DNA of 64,000 nt from Pluralibacter sp. UBA7423. GTDB taxonomy: Bacteria > Pseudomonadota > Gammaproteobacteria > Enterobacterales > Enterobacteriaceae. Location of the stretch: assembly GCA_002470465.1 (NCBI GenBank), contig DKMD01000040.1, forward strand, positions 96,231 to 160,230, in the 5' to 3' direction. Shown piece by piece: positions 1 through 11,874 of the stretch (position 1 is the first letter of the stretch; each line of letters opens with the position of its first letter). Under the pieces are notes generated by a model, which was not told the origin of the DNA, made no database searches, and saw nothing but the letters and a program-made list of their open reading frames with translations. Made by a program: the position numbers and the translations under genes.

Positions 1-1238
<1,238 letters not shown>

Positions 1239-1337
1239 TCAAAATCACCGTTTGCTTAAAAATGGATTCTACCATCGGTTTCGATGATGACCAGCACTTT
1301 TTGCATCCTAAAAATGATGATTCCGCCGTTTTTTTAT

Positions 1338-1535
1338 TCAGCCAATCGTTCTCGTCAACATGTAGTAGATCACTACGCCTGCGACCACAAGGCCACCGCC
1401 AAAACGACGCAAAAGATGGTCCGGAAGCTGTGAAAGTGCCGCCACCATTTTGCGCCAGGCCTGAGGATAGAGCATCGGTCCAAGACCTTCGAGCACCAGT
1501 ACCAGCGCAAGCGCCAGCCAGATTGTTGAATTCAT
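1338..1535 (-). CDS. yjeT: Small inner-membrane protein YjeT (DUF2065)
   Basis: A 65-residue protein matching E. coli YjeT over its whole length. It starts with a hydrophobic helix (MNSTIWLALALVLVLEGLGP), has a short charged loop containing YPQAW, and ends with a second hydrophobic segment (FGGGLVVAGVVIYYML), so it should span the inner membrane twice. The DUF2065 family has no established biochemical function. An ATG one codon upstream (1538) is also possible; the start at 1535 matches the E. coli length. It sits between hflC and purA and is separated from hflC by a terminator-like hairpin, so it probably has its own promoter or depends on read-through. Confidence 0.88.
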   Translation of the reverse strand: MNSTIWLALALVLVLEGLGPMLYPQAWRKMVAALSQLPDHLLRRFGGGLVVAGVVIYYMLTRTIG

Positions 1536-1554
1536 CATTCATCCTGAGAAAAAG

Positions 1555-1582
1555 AAAACCACCGCAAGAGCGGTGGTTTTTC
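1555..1582 (-). terminator. Rho-independent terminator after hflC
   Basis: Read on the minus strand, a nine-pair GC-rich stem (AACCACCGC with GCGGTGGTT) and a four-base loop are followed by a T-rich tail. It lies just past the hflC stop and should end most transcripts of the hfq-hflX-hflK-hflC unit before yjeT. Confidence 0.75.
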
Positions 1583-1600
1583 ACAAAACTACGGGCGAGT

Positions 1601-2605
1601 TTAACGCGCGGTACTGGTCGGCGTCTTCATGTAACGGAAGAAATCGCTGTCCGGGCTCAGCACCATCACGTCCTGATTGCTTTCGAAGCTGTTCTCGTAA
1701 GCACGCAGACTACGGATGAAGGCGTAGAAATCCGGATCCTGGCTGAAGGCATCGGCAAACAGTTTCGCCGCTTCGGCATCACCTTCACCGCGCATGATGC
1801 GACCCTGACGCTCGGCCTCCGCCAGCGTTTTGGTCACTTCATAGTCGGCGGCCGCACGCAGTTTCTCTGCCTCTTCCTGACCCTGTGAACGGTGGCGACG
1901 GGCTACCGCTTCGCGCTCGGCGCGCATACGGTTGTAGATAGCTTCCGACACTTCCGCAGGCAGGTTGATCTGCTTGATGCGGACATCAACCACTTCAATA
2001 CCCAGCGCAGCCATACTGTTCGGATTGATCACCGGCACTTTACCGTTGGTTTCCGCAACGACACGTTCTGCCGCTTCCGCGATAGCGCTGTCAGCTGCAG
2101 GCGTTGCCACTTCTTCGTCACCGCCGGAGGTACCGGAGTTCAGGGCATCGCGTACTTCGATAGTCAGACGACCGCGGGAATCCGTTACGATATCTTTCAC
2201 ATCCAGACGACCAATTTCAGAACGCAGACGGTCAGAGAATTTGCGCTTCAGCAGCACTTCGGCCTGAGAGACGTCTCCGCCACCGGTTGCCAGGAAGTAA
2301 CGGCTGAAATCACTGATGCGCCACTTGATGTAGGAGTCAACGATCAGGTCTTTCTTCTCTTTAGTCACGAAGCGATCGGCCTGGTTATCCATGGTCTGGA
2401 TACGCGCATCCAGCGTTTTCACCGACTGGATAAATGGCACCTTGAAATGGAGGCCCGGCGCATAAATCACCGGCTTCTTGTCGCTGTCACGCACCACGCT
2501 GCTGAACTGGAATTTAATTCCGCGTTCACCTTCTTTCACCACAAAGACTGAAGCGTAAAGGCCTACCAGCACGATGATAATTATTGCAATAACTGACTTA
2601 CGCAT
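1601..2605 (-). CDS. hflC: FtsH modulator subunit HflC
   Basis: HflC pairs with HflK in a large periplasm-facing inner-membrane complex that encloses and restrains the AAA protease FtsH. The 334-residue length equals the E. coli protein. One N-terminal membrane anchor (about residues 4-22, SVIAIIIIVLVGLYASVFVV) is followed by the SPFH/stomatin domain, and an alanine/glutamate-rich helical region (about 225-290) comes before the C-terminal tail. The start at 2605 lies 2 bp from the hflK stop, which indicates translational coupling. It is the last gene of the hfq-hflX-hflK-hflC set, followed by a terminator hairpin. Identification is firm. Confidence 0.97.
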   Translation of the reverse strand: MRKSVIAIIIIVLVGLYASVFVVKEGERGIKFQFSSVVRDSDKKPVIYAPGLHFKVPFIQSVKTLDARIQTMDNQADRFVTKEKKDLIVDSYIKWRISDFSRYFLATGGGDVSQAEVLLKRKFSDRLRSEIGRLDVKDIVTDSRGRLTIEVRDALNSGTSGGDEEVATPAADSAIAEAAERVVAETNGKVPVINPNSMAALGIEVVDVRIKQINLPAEVSEAIYNRMRAEREAVARRHRSQGQEEAEKLRAAADYEVTKTLAEAERQGRIMRGEGDAEAAKLFADAFSQDPDFYAFIRSLRAYENSFESNQDVMVLSPDSDFFRYMKTPTSTAR

Positions 2606-2607
2606 CG

Positions 2608-3879
2608 TTATTCCCCCTGACGCTGGTAGTCGTTACGCTGCGCGTTAGCACGGCGTTGGTCCATGATATCGCTGTCGCTTGTGGCCGGTGCGGCGCTGTT
2701 GCTGTTGGCGCTGCTTGAGCTGGATGCAGGCGGCAGGCGCAACAGGCTGCTGGCGCCGCTGCTGTCACTCTTTTTTGCCGGCGCTGCACTGCCACCCTTC
2801 AGCATCTGGTCGAGCGGCAGCACCATCAGGTTGCCCCCTTTATCGTTGACCAGCACTTTACGGGTATGGCTCAGCACTTTCTCCATGGTTTCGATATACA
2901 GGCGCTCACGGGTAATTTCCGGCGCCGCTTTATACGCAGGCAGAATCTTGACGAAACGCGCAACTTCACCTTGCGCTTCGAGGATAGTCTGCGTCTTATA
3001 AGCGCGAGCTTCTTCGAGGATACGCTGCGCCTGACCGTTGGCACGCGGCTGAACTTCGTTGGTGTACGCTTCCGCTTCACGAATGTACTGCTGTTCGTTT
3101 TCACGAGCGGCAATGGCATCGTCAAACGCTGCTTTTACCTCTTCCGGCGGACGAGCAGCCTGGAAGTTGACATCCAGCAGGGTGATCCCCATGTTGTACG
3201 GGCGAATCGTCTCTTCCAGCTCACGCTGGGTATCGCTACGAATAACGGTACGGCCTTCGGTCAGAATACGGTCCATGGTGTATTTGCCGATCACACCGCG
3301 CAGGGCGCTGTCCGTCGCCTGACGCAGGCTGTCGTCCGGGCTGGTCACGCTGAACAGGTATTTCTGCGGATCGGTGATGCGGTACTGCACGTTCATTTCA
3401 ACGCGCACCACGTTTTCATCAGACGTCAGCATCACACCAGAAGCGGCAAGCTCGCGAACGGCTTCCACGTTGACCGGCGTCACTTCGTCGATAAACGTCG
3501 GCTTCCAGTTCAGGCCAGGCTCAACCAGATGGCTGAATTTACCCAGACGAGTGACCACACCGCGCTCTGCTTCTTTAATGGTGTAGAAGCCGCTCGCCGC
3601 CCAGATAATGACGACCGCTGCGGCCGCAATACCGACAATACGCCCACTCATTGGCGCACGAGGCCCCTGCGAAGCGCTGCTGCCTCCGCCCGAGCCACCT
3701 TTACCACCGCCTAAGCCGCCGAGCTTTTTGCTCAGCTTGCGGAAGATATCATCCAAATCAGGAGGCCCCTGATCGCGACCACCTTTGTTTCCATTTCCCC
3801 CAGAGTTGCCGCCTTGATTATTGCTGCTTCCCCACGGGTCGCGGTCCTGTCCGTTATTACCGGGCTGATTCCACGCCAT
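2608..3879 (-). CDS. hflK: FtsH modulator subunit HflK
   Basis: HflK is the partner of HflC in the complex that controls FtsH proteolysis of membrane proteins and of regulators such as phage lambda CII. The 423-residue protein opens with the family's glycine/asparagine-rich cytoplasmic tail (MAWNQPGNNGQDRDPWGSS). One membrane helix follows at about residues 80-100 (IVGIAAAAVVIIWAASGFYTI), then the SPFH domain, and a serine/alanine-rich C-terminus ends the protein. It precedes hflC with a 2-bp gap and follows hflX by about 80 bp. The length is close to the E. coli protein. Identification is firm. Confidence 0.97.
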   Translation of the reverse strand: MAWNQPGNNGQDRDPWGSSNNQGGNSGGNGNKGGRDQGPPDLDDIFRKLSKKLGGLGGGKGGSGGGSSASQGPRAPMSGRIVGIAAAAVVIIWAASGFYTIKEAERGVVTRLGKFSHLVEPGLNWKPTFIDEVTPVNVEAVRELAASGVMLTSDENVVRVEMNVQYRITDPQKYLFSVTSPDDSLRQATDSALRGVIGKYTMDRILTEGRTVIRSDTQRELEETIRPYNMGITLLDVNFQAARPPEEVKAAFDDAIAARENEQQYIREAEAYTNEVQPRANGQAQRILEEARAYKTQTILEAQGEVARFVKILPAYKAAPEITRERLYIETMEKVLSHTRKVLVNDKGGNLMVLPLDQMLKGGSAAPAKKSDSSGASSLLRLPPASSSSSANSNSAAPATSDSDIMDQRRANAQRNDYQRQGE

Positions 3880-3957
3880 GTATATGCTCCATTTGTTATG
3901 CGGTGTATACCCGGCACGCCGGGTATAAAGGCGAATAATCTTCAGGCCAACTGGCTA

Positions 3958-5238
3958 TCAGACAACGTAGTCTGCCAGCGCAGGTTCTTGCTTACAGAGG
4001 CGACGCCAGTCAACTATCGGCATCCGAACTTCCAGACCAACGCTGCCGTCATCCTCCATCCACTCTTTTTCTATCGCCTGAAGCTGATAAAACCGGCTTC
4101 TGAGACGCCCTTCCTGCGGCGGCAGGCGCAGCGTGTGCTGTGCCACCTCACCGGAAAGTCGTTCCGTTAAAGCCTGGAAAAGCAGTGGTACGCCGACGCC
4201 GGTCTGAGCAGAAAGCCAGACCCGAATCGGTTTGTTTTCATCATCTCTGTCGATACGCGGTTCGAAATCGTCCAGCATATCTATTTTGTTCATCACCAGC
4301 AGGGTTGGGATCTCGTCGGCCTCGATTTCATCGAGCACGACATTCACCGCATCAATGTTTTCCTGCAAACGCACATCGGCGGCGTCAATCACATGCAGCA
4401 GGAGCGTCGCCTGACGTGTTTCCTGCAGGGTCGCCTTAAATGCGGCCACTAAATCATGCGGCAAATGGCGAATAAACCCAACGGTGTCCGCCAGTACGGT
4501 TTCGCCTACGTCAGCGACGTTAATCCGACGCAGCGTCGGGTCGAGCGTCGCGAACAGCTGGTCGGCCGCATACACCTGCGCTTCAGTAATCTGGTTAAAC
4601 AGCGTCGACTTCCCGGCGTTGGTGTAACCCACCAGCGACACGGTCGGAATATCGGCTTTGGTTCGCGAACGGCGCCCCTGTTCGCGCTGCTTCTCAACTC
4701 TCTCCAGACGGGAGAGGATCTGCATAATACGGTTACGCAGCAAACGGCGGTCAGTTTCGAGCTGGGTTTCACCCGGGCCACGCAAACCAATCCCGCCTTT
4801 CTGACGTTCCAGGTGGGTCCAGCCTCGCACCAGGCGTGTTGCCAGGTGACGCAGCTGCGCCAGCTCAACCTGCAGTTTCCCCTCGTGGGTACGCGCACGC
4901 TGAGCAAAAATATCGAGAATAAGACCGGTACGATCGATAACCCTGCATTCGCACAAACGCTCCAGGTTTCGCTCCTGGGCCGGACTTAATGCATGGTCGA
5001 ATAAGACAACGGAGGCCCCCGTTGCTTTCACGGCTTCCGCAATTTCGACAGCCTTACCTTCACCAACAAAATACTTTGGGTGCGGCGCTTTACGGCTACC
5101 GGTAATCACCTGCATTGCTTCGACACCGGCGGAAGAGACCAGGGATTCAAACTCCTGAAGGTCTTCCATATCTTTGTCTTGCGAAAAATAGATGTGTACC
5201 AGCACCGCCTGCTCACCGGCGTCATAACGGTCAAACAA
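3958..5238 (-). CDS. hflX: Ribosome-associated GTPase HflX
   Basis: HflX binds 50S subunits and splits stalled 70S ribosomes, notably after heat stress; it belongs to the Obg-HflX GTPases. The 426-residue protein has the N-terminal HflX domain with a GxxxE-type glycine-rich segment ([15 protein letters not shown]), a helical linker carrying [13 protein letters not shown], then the G domain: G1 GYTNAGKST near residue 205, G3 DTVGF, and G4 NKID. It lies directly downstream of hfq with a hairpin in the 75-bp gap, as in E. coli, where it belongs to the amiB-mutL-miaA-hfq-hflX-hflKC superoperon. Confidence 0.97.
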   Translation of the reverse strand: MFDRYDAGEQAVLVHIYFSQDKDMEDLQEFESLVSSAGVEAMQVITGSRKAPHPKYFVGEGKAVEIAEAVKATGASVVLFDHALSPAQERNLERLCECRVIDRTGLILDIFAQRARTHEGKLQVELAQLRHLATRLVRGWTHLERQKGGIGLRGPGETQLETDRRLLRNRIMQILSRLERVEKQREQGRRSRTKADIPTVSLVGYTNAGKSTLFNQITEAQVYAADQLFATLDPTLRRINVADVGETVLADTVGFIRHLPHDLVAAFKATLQETRQATLLLHVIDAADVRLQENIDAVNVVLDEIEADEIPTLLVMNKIDMLDDFEPRIDRDDENKPIRVWLSAQTGVGVPLLFQALTERLSGEVAQHTLRLPPQEGRLRSRFYQLQAIEKEWMEDDGSVGLEVRMPIVDWRRLCKQEPALADYVV

Positions 5239-5258
5239 GCGAAAAATCTCCTAAAAGA

Positions 5259-5290
5259 CCAGCGGGGAACCGAATAAACTGGCTCCCCGA
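5259..5290 (-). terminator. Intercistronic hairpin between hfq and hflX
   Basis: Read on the minus strand, CGGGGAGCC and GGTTCCCCG pair around an 8-9 base AT-rich loop, followed by a short T-rich stretch (GGTCTTTT). The position suggests a leaky terminator or mRNA-stabilising hairpin that would leave more hfq than hflX message. That role is inferred from structure and position only. Confidence 0.5.
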
Positions 5291-5312
5291 CATGGAAAAA
5301 CAGCCATCAACC

Positions 5313-5642
<330 letters not shown>

Positions 5643-5744
5643 TTATACCCACGGTTTTCAGGGTGTTACCCACAAACTTCGGGCTTGTACTTAGAACCTT
5701 TCGATTCTGAAAAATTGCGCACGATACATCTTAATTTTACACGT

Positions 5745-6692
5745 TCAGCCCAGGCTCGCATCAACAACCTTTAACACATCGTTGAACGCTTGTTCAGGTT
5801 GTTCACTGTCTAACCAATGAACCCCTTCCCAACCGCGCAACCAGGTCACCTGACGCTTGGCCAACTGTCTCGTGGCGCAAATACCTCTATAAACCATTTC
5901 ATCATATGAGATTTCGCCTTCAAGGTATGACCACATCTGGCGGTATCCCACACAACGAATGGAAGGCATGTCCGTATGCAAATCTCCACGGGCAAAAAGC
6001 GCCCGCACTTCTGCTTCAAAACCTGAAGCCAACATCTGATGAAAACGCTGCTCAATGCGCTGATGGAGCAGTTCACGGCTCGCCGGGGCGATGGCGAACT
6101 GATGCACCTTGTACGGCAGAGCTTCTCCTGACGTTTGCGTCAGTTCCGTTAAAGTTTTACCCGAAATGAAAAAAACTTCCAGTGCCCGGGAAAGTCTTTG
6201 CGGATCATTTGGATGAATACGCGCACCGGCAACCGGGTCAATCTCCAGAAGTTGCTGATGCAGTGCATTCCATCCCTGCTCTGCTGCCTGTTGCTCAATC
6301 CTGGCCCTGACGGCGGGATCTGCCGACGGCAAGGGCGAGAGTCCTTCCAGCAACGCCTTGAAATATAACATTGTACCGCCTACCAGCAGCGGAATACGCC
6401 CGGCGGCGGTGATTTCGGCCATCTCGGCCAGCGCATCGCGGCGGAAATCCGCGGCAGAATACGCCTGCGCCGGATCGCGAATATCCAGCAACCTGTGAGG
6501 GGCTAAGGCCTGCTCACGGGCATCTGGCTTCGCGGTGCCGATATCCATCCCCTGGTAAATGAGGGCGGAATCCACACTAATCAACTCAACGGGCAAAACT
6601 TTGCGTAGCTCAATCGCCAGCGCGGTTTTACCGGAGGCCGTTGGCCCCATCAAAAAAATGGCCTGAGGCAGGCTCTGTGTTACGTCACTCAT
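5745..6692 (-). CDS. miaA: tRNA dimethylallyltransferase MiaA
   Basis: MiaA transfers a dimethylallyl group to the N6 of A37 in tRNAs that read UNN codons, the first step to ms2i6A. The P-loop GPTASGKT is at residues 16-23, [16 protein letters not shown] follows, and the zinc/tRNA-binding region near the C-terminus contains CVGYRQMW and ATRQLAKRQ. Starting at MSDVTQ (6692) gives 315 residues, matching E. coli (316), and an 8-bp overlap with the end of mutL. An ATG four codons earlier (6704) would give a larger overlap and is less likely. It is followed by hfq. Confidence 0.96.
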   Translation of the reverse strand: MSDVTQSLPQAIFLMGPTASGKTALAIELRKVLPVELISVDSALIYQGMDIGTAKPDAREQALAPHRLLDIRDPAQAYSAADFRRDALAEMAEITAAGRIPLLVGGTMLYFKALLEGLSPLPSADPAVRARIEQQAAEQGWNALHQQLLEIDPVAGARIHPNDPQRLSRALEVFFISGKTLTELTQTSGEALPYKVHQFAIAPASRELLHQRIEQRFHQMLASGFEAEVRALFARGDLHTDMPSIRCVGYRQMWSYLEGEISYDEMVYRGICATRQLAKRQVTWLRGWEGVHWLDSEQPEQAFNDVLKVVDASLG

Positions 6693-8532
6693 GTTTAAGG
6701 GCATTCATCGCCGTATGTAAATCAACGGGTTGTAACAGGCCACCCGGCGGCGCTTTCACCAGCTGTGGACAAAGACGCTCTAAGTCCGTCAGCAGGGCAA
6801 TCGCCTGCGCCATATTCCACTGCGCATGTTCGCTTGCAAGATTGCGCGCTAACCACTGCGCCAGCGTCACCGCATCGAACGTCGATTGCTGCGCGAGGTA
6901 GCCTATCAGTTCAGGAATCAAGATTTGTAAATTTTGTTGTCTTAAGGGTAAAGGCACCGCCCGCACCGTTACATGCTGCGCTTCTGATTGAATTTCAACG
7001 CCTAATTGCCCCAGTACGGGAAGGGATTTAGCCAACGCCGCCTGCTCTTCAGCGCTTATTTTTAAGCGCAGCGGAATCAGCAGAGGCTGCGCGCAAACCG
7101 GGGACGTTTCCGGCGAAAGCTGCGCCTGTTTCAGCCAGCGTTCCGCAACGGGCAGCGCCATCAGGTTGAGCTTGCCGTCGCGTTCGAGCAGTGCAAGATC
7201 GGCAGCAATAATCGTCAATACCCGGCCAAAGCTGTTGCTGTGTCCGGACAAGCTTTCCGGCGCGGCAGGCATAACAGGCCTGCGTTCTGCAACCGGTGTC
7301 TCCAGCAGTTGTTTGTATAAAGCCCCCTGCTGTTTCTGGTAACCCGGTTGCGCATTAGGCCAGCTTTCATGACGCGAACTGCCGCCGGATGGCGAGCTAT
7401 AGCGCGGCGCGGCAGGCTCGCGTACAACGGCAGGTTCAGCAAAATGGTTACGTCCGGCGGCTACGCGGTTTTCCGGTAATGTGCGCAGCGCGGGTTCTTC
7501 AGCTTCTTCCGCCAGCGGCAAAGGCGTATCCATCTGCTGCTGCAACACGCTCAGCACGCCCTGATAGATAAAATCATGTACCAGCCGCGACTGATGAAAG
7601 CGCACCTCATGCTTCGCCGGATGCACGTTCACATCGACCTGGTGCGGGTCGATAGTCAGATAAAGCACGAACGCAGGCTGTTCCCCGGCTCCGAGCTTGT
7701 CTTCACAGGCCTGGCGAATCGCGTGATTGATAAGCCTGTCGCGCATCATGCGCCCGTTCACGTAGCAGTACTGAATTTCCGCCAACTGCGCATTGCTGAG
7801 TTTCGGATCGGCCACCCAGCCGTGCAGGGCCAAATCGCCATGCTGCCATTCAATCGCCAGCGCCTGTTCCATAAACGGCGTACCGCAGATGGCCGCCAGA
7901 CGGCGTTCTTTCTGGCCGCCTTCCGCCACCGCACGGTACTGCCGCACCGCTTTACCGTTGTGGCTGAGGTTAATGGTGACGTCAAATCGCGCCAGCGCGA
8001 TGCGGCGAATAATTTCGTCGATGTGGCTGAATTCGGTTTTTTCGGTGCGCATGAACTTGCGGCGTGCCGGCGTGTTGTAAAACAGATCTAACACTTCGAG
8101 AGTTGTGCCCACAGGATGCGCCGCAGGTTTTACGGTCACGTCCATATCGCGCCCTTCGGCGTACGCCTGCCAGGCTTCAGGCTGTTCGGCCACGCGGGAC
8201 GTTAAGGTCAGACGGGAAACGGAGCTGATACTCGCCAGCGCCTCCCCGCGAAAACCGAGGCTGATGATCGCCTCAAGGTCGTCGAGCGACGCAATCTTAC
8301 TGGTGGCATGACGGGCCAGCGCCAGCGCCAGCTCATCTTTTTTGATGCCGCAGCCGTTATCGCGAATGCGGATAAGCTTTGCGCCACCGCGTTCGATATC
8401 GATATCAATGCGGGTCGCGCCCGCATCAAGGCTGTTTTCGACCAGCTCTTTCACTACCGATGCGGGCCGCTCCACCACTTCGCCAGCGGCAATCTGGTTC
8501 GCAAGCTGCGGGGGCAAAACCTGTATCGGCAT
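6685..8532 (-). CDS. mutL: DNA mismatch repair protein MutL
   Basis: MutL is the ATP-dependent linker between MutS mismatch recognition and MutH/UvrD action. The 615-residue length matches E. coli. The N-terminal GHKL ATPase carries the conserved motifs [13 protein letters not shown] (near residue 30), DNGCGI (near 60) and GFRGEAL (near 95). A Pro/Ser-rich linker (about 340-420) leads to the C-terminal dimerisation domain ([20 protein letters not shown] onward). As expected for an organism using MutH, the endonuclease motif DQHAxxERxxYE of other MutL families is absent. It overlaps miaA by 8 bp and follows amiB by about 10 bp. Confidence 0.98.
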   Translation of the reverse strand: MPIQVLPPQLANQIAAGEVVERPASVVKELVENSLDAGATRIDIDIERGGAKLIRIRDNGCGIKKDELALALARHATSKIASLDDLEAIISLGFRGEALASISSVSRLTLTSRVAEQPEAWQAYAEGRDMDVTVKPAAHPVGTTLEVLDLFYNTPARRKFMRTEKTEFSHIDEIIRRIALARFDVTINLSHNGKAVRQYRAVAEGGQKERRLAAICGTPFMEQALAIEWQHGDLALHGWVADPKLSNAQLAEIQYCYVNGRMMRDRLINHAIRQACEDKLGAGEQPAFVLYLTIDPHQVDVNVHPAKHEVRFHQSRLVHDFIYQGVLSVLQQQMDTPLPLAEEAEEPALRTLPENRVAAGRNHFAEPAVVREPAAPRYSSPSGGSSRHESWPNAQPGYQKQQGALYKQLLETPVAERRPVMPAAPESLSGHSNSFGRVLTIIAADLALLERDGKLNLMALPVAERWLKQAQLSPETSPVCAQPLLIPLRLKISAEEQAALAKSLPVLGQLGVEIQSEAQHVTVRAVPLPLRQQNLQILIPELIGYLAQQSTFDAVTLAQWLARNLASEHAQWNMAQAIALLTDLERLCPQLVKAPPGGLLQPVDLHTAMNALKHE

Positions 8533-8542
8533 GAAGCGCTCC

Positions 8543-9877
8543 TTAGTTAATTAACGTTCCGTTTGGGCCTGCTGCGCTGGCCGTTTGTGACGCTTCGCCG
8601 CGCGGCCCGCTTTGTAACGGATGCGCTTCAAAGTACTTCCGCAGACCGTTATAAATCGCTTCGGCGATCTGCTGCTGATAGCTGTCGCTGCCGAGCAGGC
8701 GTTCTTCACCGCCGTTGCTGATAAAGCCGGTTTCAACGAGGATCGACGGGATATCAGGCGAGCGCAGCACGCCTAAACTTGCATGCTCAGGGCGGCGCTT
8801 GTGAATATTGCCGACACGCTGAAGCTGACCCAGAACGTCAACCGCTACATCATACCCGACGCGCTGCGAATGGCCGAACTGTAAATCCAGCACCGCCTGA
8901 CTCAGGTAAGGGTCGGCCTGACTGTTCGCCAGCACATCGCCTGCGCCGCCGAGCAGCTCAGACTGCTTCTCGTGCTGCTCCAGCCAGCCCGCCATTTCGC
9001 TGTTGGCACGGCGGTTGGACAGCACCCATACCGATGCGCCCGTGGCGTCGCGGTTTGGCGCAGCATCCGCATGGATGGACACCAGGAAGTTAGCGTTCTG
9101 CTTACGGGCTACGTCCGAACGCCCCATCACTGAAATAAAGTAATCGCCGTCTCGCGTCAGCACGCCTTTAAACATCGGGTCGTCATTCAGCAGAGCGCGC
9201 AGCTTACGGGCAATGGAGATAGTGACGTTTTTCTCTTTGGTGCCGCCCGGGCCGATTGCGCCGGGATCCTGGCCACCGTGCCCGGCATCAATAGCAATAA
9301 TGACCTTGTCACCGCTGGCGCTTGCCGTACGCGCTCTCGCCGCCGGGCGGGTTTGCGTATTGCTGCTGGTCACGCTTGTCATGCGGTCATTTTGCGTTTT
9401 GAACGGATTGCGCGCTGGTTCAACAGGACGAGGTGCGGGAGTCACCATCGGGGCTTCCACACGTTTCGCTACCGCCGGTGGCGGAGGTGGCTCATCTGCG
9501 TTGATGGTGAAGACCACAAGGGTGCTCGCACCATTTTGCTGTTTCACCGCGCGAGTTTTGCCGTCGCCAGTAAGATCAACCACCAAACGTAAAGACTGGT
9601 CATCTTTTGGCGTGCCGGAACGAATGCTTTTGACCAGGTTATTACCGCTGAAGTTGAGCGGCAACCCCTGAATCACGCCGGTTTGCTTGATATCCAGCGC
9701 GACGCTGCGTTTGCCTTCCTGCGAGAAGGAGTAGTCAGGATCGCCCAGAAAACTGAACGTAATGCGGGCCTGTTTATCTCCGTTAGAGACCTGGATATCG
9801 GATAAATTTGCCGCCGTCGCCTGAAGGCAAAAAAGCATCAGGCATGCCACCCACCAACTTTTAACGCGATACATCAT
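8543..9877 (-). CDS. amiB: N-acetylmuramoyl-L-alanine amidase AmiB
   Basis: AmiB is a periplasmic zinc amidase that cleaves septal peptidoglycan during daughter-cell separation after activation by EnvC. The 444-residue protein has a signal peptide (about residues 1-22, ending LQATAA), an AMIN domain (about 24-120) that targets the septum, a Pro/Arg-rich linker, and an Amidase_3 domain beginning [16 protein letters not shown] near residue 195. Catalytic or zinc residues visible are the His of DAGHGG, the Glu shortly after it, the His of SIHADA and the Glu of VETGFISN. It starts about 16 bp after tsaE and leads the mutL-miaA-hfq unit. Confidence 0.97.
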   Translation of the reverse strand: MMYRVKSWWVACLMLFCLQATAANLSDIQVSNGDKQARITFSFLGDPDYSFSQEGKRSVALDIKQTGVIQGLPLNFSGNNLVKSIRSGTPKDDQSLRLVVDLTGDGKTRAVKQQNGASTLVVFTINADEPPPPPAVAKRVEAPMVTPAPRPVEPARNPFKTQNDRMTSVTSSNTQTRPAARARTASASGDKVIIAIDAGHGGQDPGAIGPGGTKEKNVTISIARKLRALLNDDPMFKGVLTRDGDYFISVMGRSDVARKQNANFLVSIHADAAPNRDATGASVWVLSNRRANSEMAGWLEQHEKQSELLGGAGDVLANSQADPYLSQAVLDLQFGHSQRVGYDVAVDVLGQLQRVGNIHKRRPEHASLGVLRSPDIPSILVETGFISNGGEERLLGSDSYQQQIAEAIYNGLRKYFEAHPLQSGPRGEASQTASAAGPNGTLIN

Positions 9878-9893
9878 CCCGTCATCCCTCAGG

Positions 9894-10355
9894 TTAACCG
9901 GCTAAGCGCGCCAGTAAAGACTCACCCAGTGAGGAGACTGCCGTCACGCGCGCCTCTCGCCCTTGTGCCTGGTATTCGAGGTGAATTTCGACATCCGGTT
10001 CAGGCAACACACCCGCGCCCTGTTGCGGCCATTCCACCAGGCAGATGGCATTGTCAGCGAAGTAATCGCGGATCCCCATGAATTCAAGCTCCTCAGGATC
10101 CGCAAGGCGGTACAAATCAAAGTGGTAAACCATTAAATTGTCGAGCGTGTACGGCTCAACCAGCGTATAGGTCGGGCTTTTGACGTTGCCTTTATGGCCC
10201 AGCGCCTGCAAAAAACCGCGACTAAACGTGGTTTTCCCGGCGCCCAAATCGCCGTAGAGATAAATGACGGTCGCGCCCGTGCAGGCCCCGGCAATACGAT
10301 TGCCCAGCTCTAATGTGGCCTGCTCATGGGGTAAGGGAATCACTCGATTTATCAT
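9894..10355 (-). CDS. tsaE: tRNA threonylcarbamoyladenosine ATPase TsaE
   Basis: TsaE is the small ATPase that drives the TsaBD complex in making t6A37 on ANN-reading tRNAs, an essential modification. The 153-residue protein has the Walker A motif GDLGAGKTT near residue 36, the [10 protein letters not shown] segment, [11 protein letters not shown] (Walker B-like region), and VEWP near residue 108. It lies between nnr and amiB on the minus strand, and its start overlaps the nnr coding end by about 32 bp. That close packing is typical of this locus in enterobacteria and indicates one transcript. Confidence 0.97.
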   Translation of the reverse strand: MINRVIPLPHEQATLELGNRIAGACTGATVIYLYGDLGAGKTTFSRGFLQALGHKGNVKSPTYTLVEPYTLDNLMVYHFDLYRLADPEELEFMGIRDYFADNAICLVEWPQQGAGVLPEPDVEIHLEYQAQGREARVTAVSSLGESLLARLAG

Positions 10356-11874
10356 GGTTTACGTCAATCACATCCGGGTTAACAACACGCTGTAGCGTGT
10401 AAAAAAGATCGGTGGCAAGCATGCCACGGGTTCCGTAACGGGCGGCAAGCATGTCTGCCGCCGCGCCATGTGCAACACAGCCGGCACAGGCAGCATCATA
10501 CGGCGAGAGATGCTGGCCTAGCAACGCGCCAATAATGCCGGAAAGGACATCGCCCATGCCGCCGCTGGCCATCCCCGCGTTGCCGACATCGGCAATGGCG
10601 ATACCGCGCGTCTCACCGGCAATCACGGTTCCTGCGCCTTTCAGCACCGCGACGCCTCCATACCGTTTTACCAGACGCTGTGCAGAAAGTAAGCGATCGC
10701 TTTCAATTTCCGCCACGCTGCAGTTCAGCAACCGGGCCGCTTCGCCGGGGTGCGGCGTCAGGATGCGATTGTGACGTTTATCCGGATTGATTGCCAGAAT
10801 GTTAAGCGCGTCGGCATCCCATAACATGGGCTTTCTGACGTTTTCCACTTTTCGCAGCGCCTGTTTGCCCCAGGCCTGCTGCCCAAGCCCTGGGCCGATC
10901 ACGATAACGTCCGCCCATTCCAGACTCTCATCCAGGGTTTTCGGCGTGAGCTCATGCACCATCAGTTCAGGCCGCGCCGTCACAATGGGCGCAATATTTT
11001 CTGCACGCGTCAAGACACGCACCAGTCCGGCCCCAGCACGCAGCGCGGCTTCACCGGCCATGCGAATGGCACCTGAAGTGCCATGGTCACCGCCGATAAT
11101 CACCAGCTTACCGTGATCGCCTTTATGCGACGTTGGGCGACGCAGCGGCAACCAGCGGACAAGCTGACCGACATCGATTCGTTGAAGATCCGTGGATTGC
11201 GTAGCCAGCCAGGCCTCAAGGCCCAGCGCATGATGATGCAAAGTGCCCGTCACATCGCGGGCTTTGCCTGTCAGCAAACCCGGCTTGAGCGCAATGAAAG
11301 TCATGGTATGGGCAGCACGGATCGCTGCGCCAGGCGTTGCGCCGGTATTGGCAAGCAAGCCGGAAGGGATGTCGAGTGCCACGACGGGAGCCGAATGATC
11401 GTTCGCCTGTGCAATGAGCGTGGCGACAGGTTCGCGGGGAGCACTGTTACTGCCGGTTCCGAGCAGCGCATCAATAATCAAATCTACGCCGTCAGGCCAG
11501 CCCGCATCCGCCGCATGAATAACGCCGCCCGCGTTCAGCCAGGCTTCCCGTGCTTCAGCAGCTTCGTCAGGCAGCGGTTTATCGCTTTCAACGGCCAGCA
11601 GCGTCACGGCAAGGCCTGCAGCCTGCGCCAGACGCGCCACCACGTAACCGTCGCCGCCATTATTGCCGTGACCGCAAAGGATAAGCCAGTGTGCCGAGGC
11701 AGGATATCTGCCACATGCAAGCTGGAAAGCGGCTTCACCCGCACGCAGCATCAGTTCGTAAAGGGTTAATCCGAGCGCATCAGCGGCCTCAATTTCTGCG
11801 CGACGCAGGGCATCCGCAGACCAGATGGTGTGTGGTATACTTGCGGGGTTTCTCGTCATTGTATGGTCCGTCAT
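10324..11874 (-). CDS. nnr: Bifunctional NAD(P)HX epimerase/dehydratase
   Basis: Nnr (YjeF) repairs hydrated NADH and NADPH: the N-terminal YjeF_N domain epimerises NAD(P)HX and the C-terminal ribokinase-like domain dehydrates the S form using ADP. The N domain holds [16 protein letters not shown] (near residue 60) and DIPSGL. The C domain begins around residue 225 ([18 protein letters not shown]) and ends with the nucleotide-site signature [15 protein letters not shown]. The start at MTDHTM (11874) gives 516 residues, like E. coli (515). Upstream in-frame codons would run into queG. The start codon overlaps that of divergent queG. Confidence 0.96.
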   Translation of the reverse strand: MTDHTMTRNPASIPHTIWSADALRRAEIEAADALGLTLYELMLRAGEAAFQLACGRYPASAHWLILCGHGNNGGDGYVVARLAQAAGLAVTLLAVESDKPLPDEAAEAREAWLNAGGVIHAADAGWPDGVDLIIDALLGTGSNSAPREPVATLIAQANDHSAPVVALDIPSGLLANTGATPGAAIRAAHTMTFIALKPGLLTGKARDVTGTLHHHALGLEAWLATQSTDLQRIDVGQLVRWLPLRRPTSHKGDHGKLVIIGGDHGTSGAIRMAGEAALRAGAGLVRVLTRAENIAPIVTARPELMVHELTPKTLDESLEWADVIVIGPGLGQQAWGKQALRKVENVRKPMLWDADALNILAINPDKRHNRILTPHPGEAARLLNCSVAEIESDRLLSAQRLVKRYGGVAVLKGAGTVIAGETRGIAIADVGNAGMASGGMGDVLSGIIGALLGQHLSPYDAACAGCVAHGAAADMLAARYGTRGMLATDLFYTLQRVVNPDVIDVNHDKSSDSLTP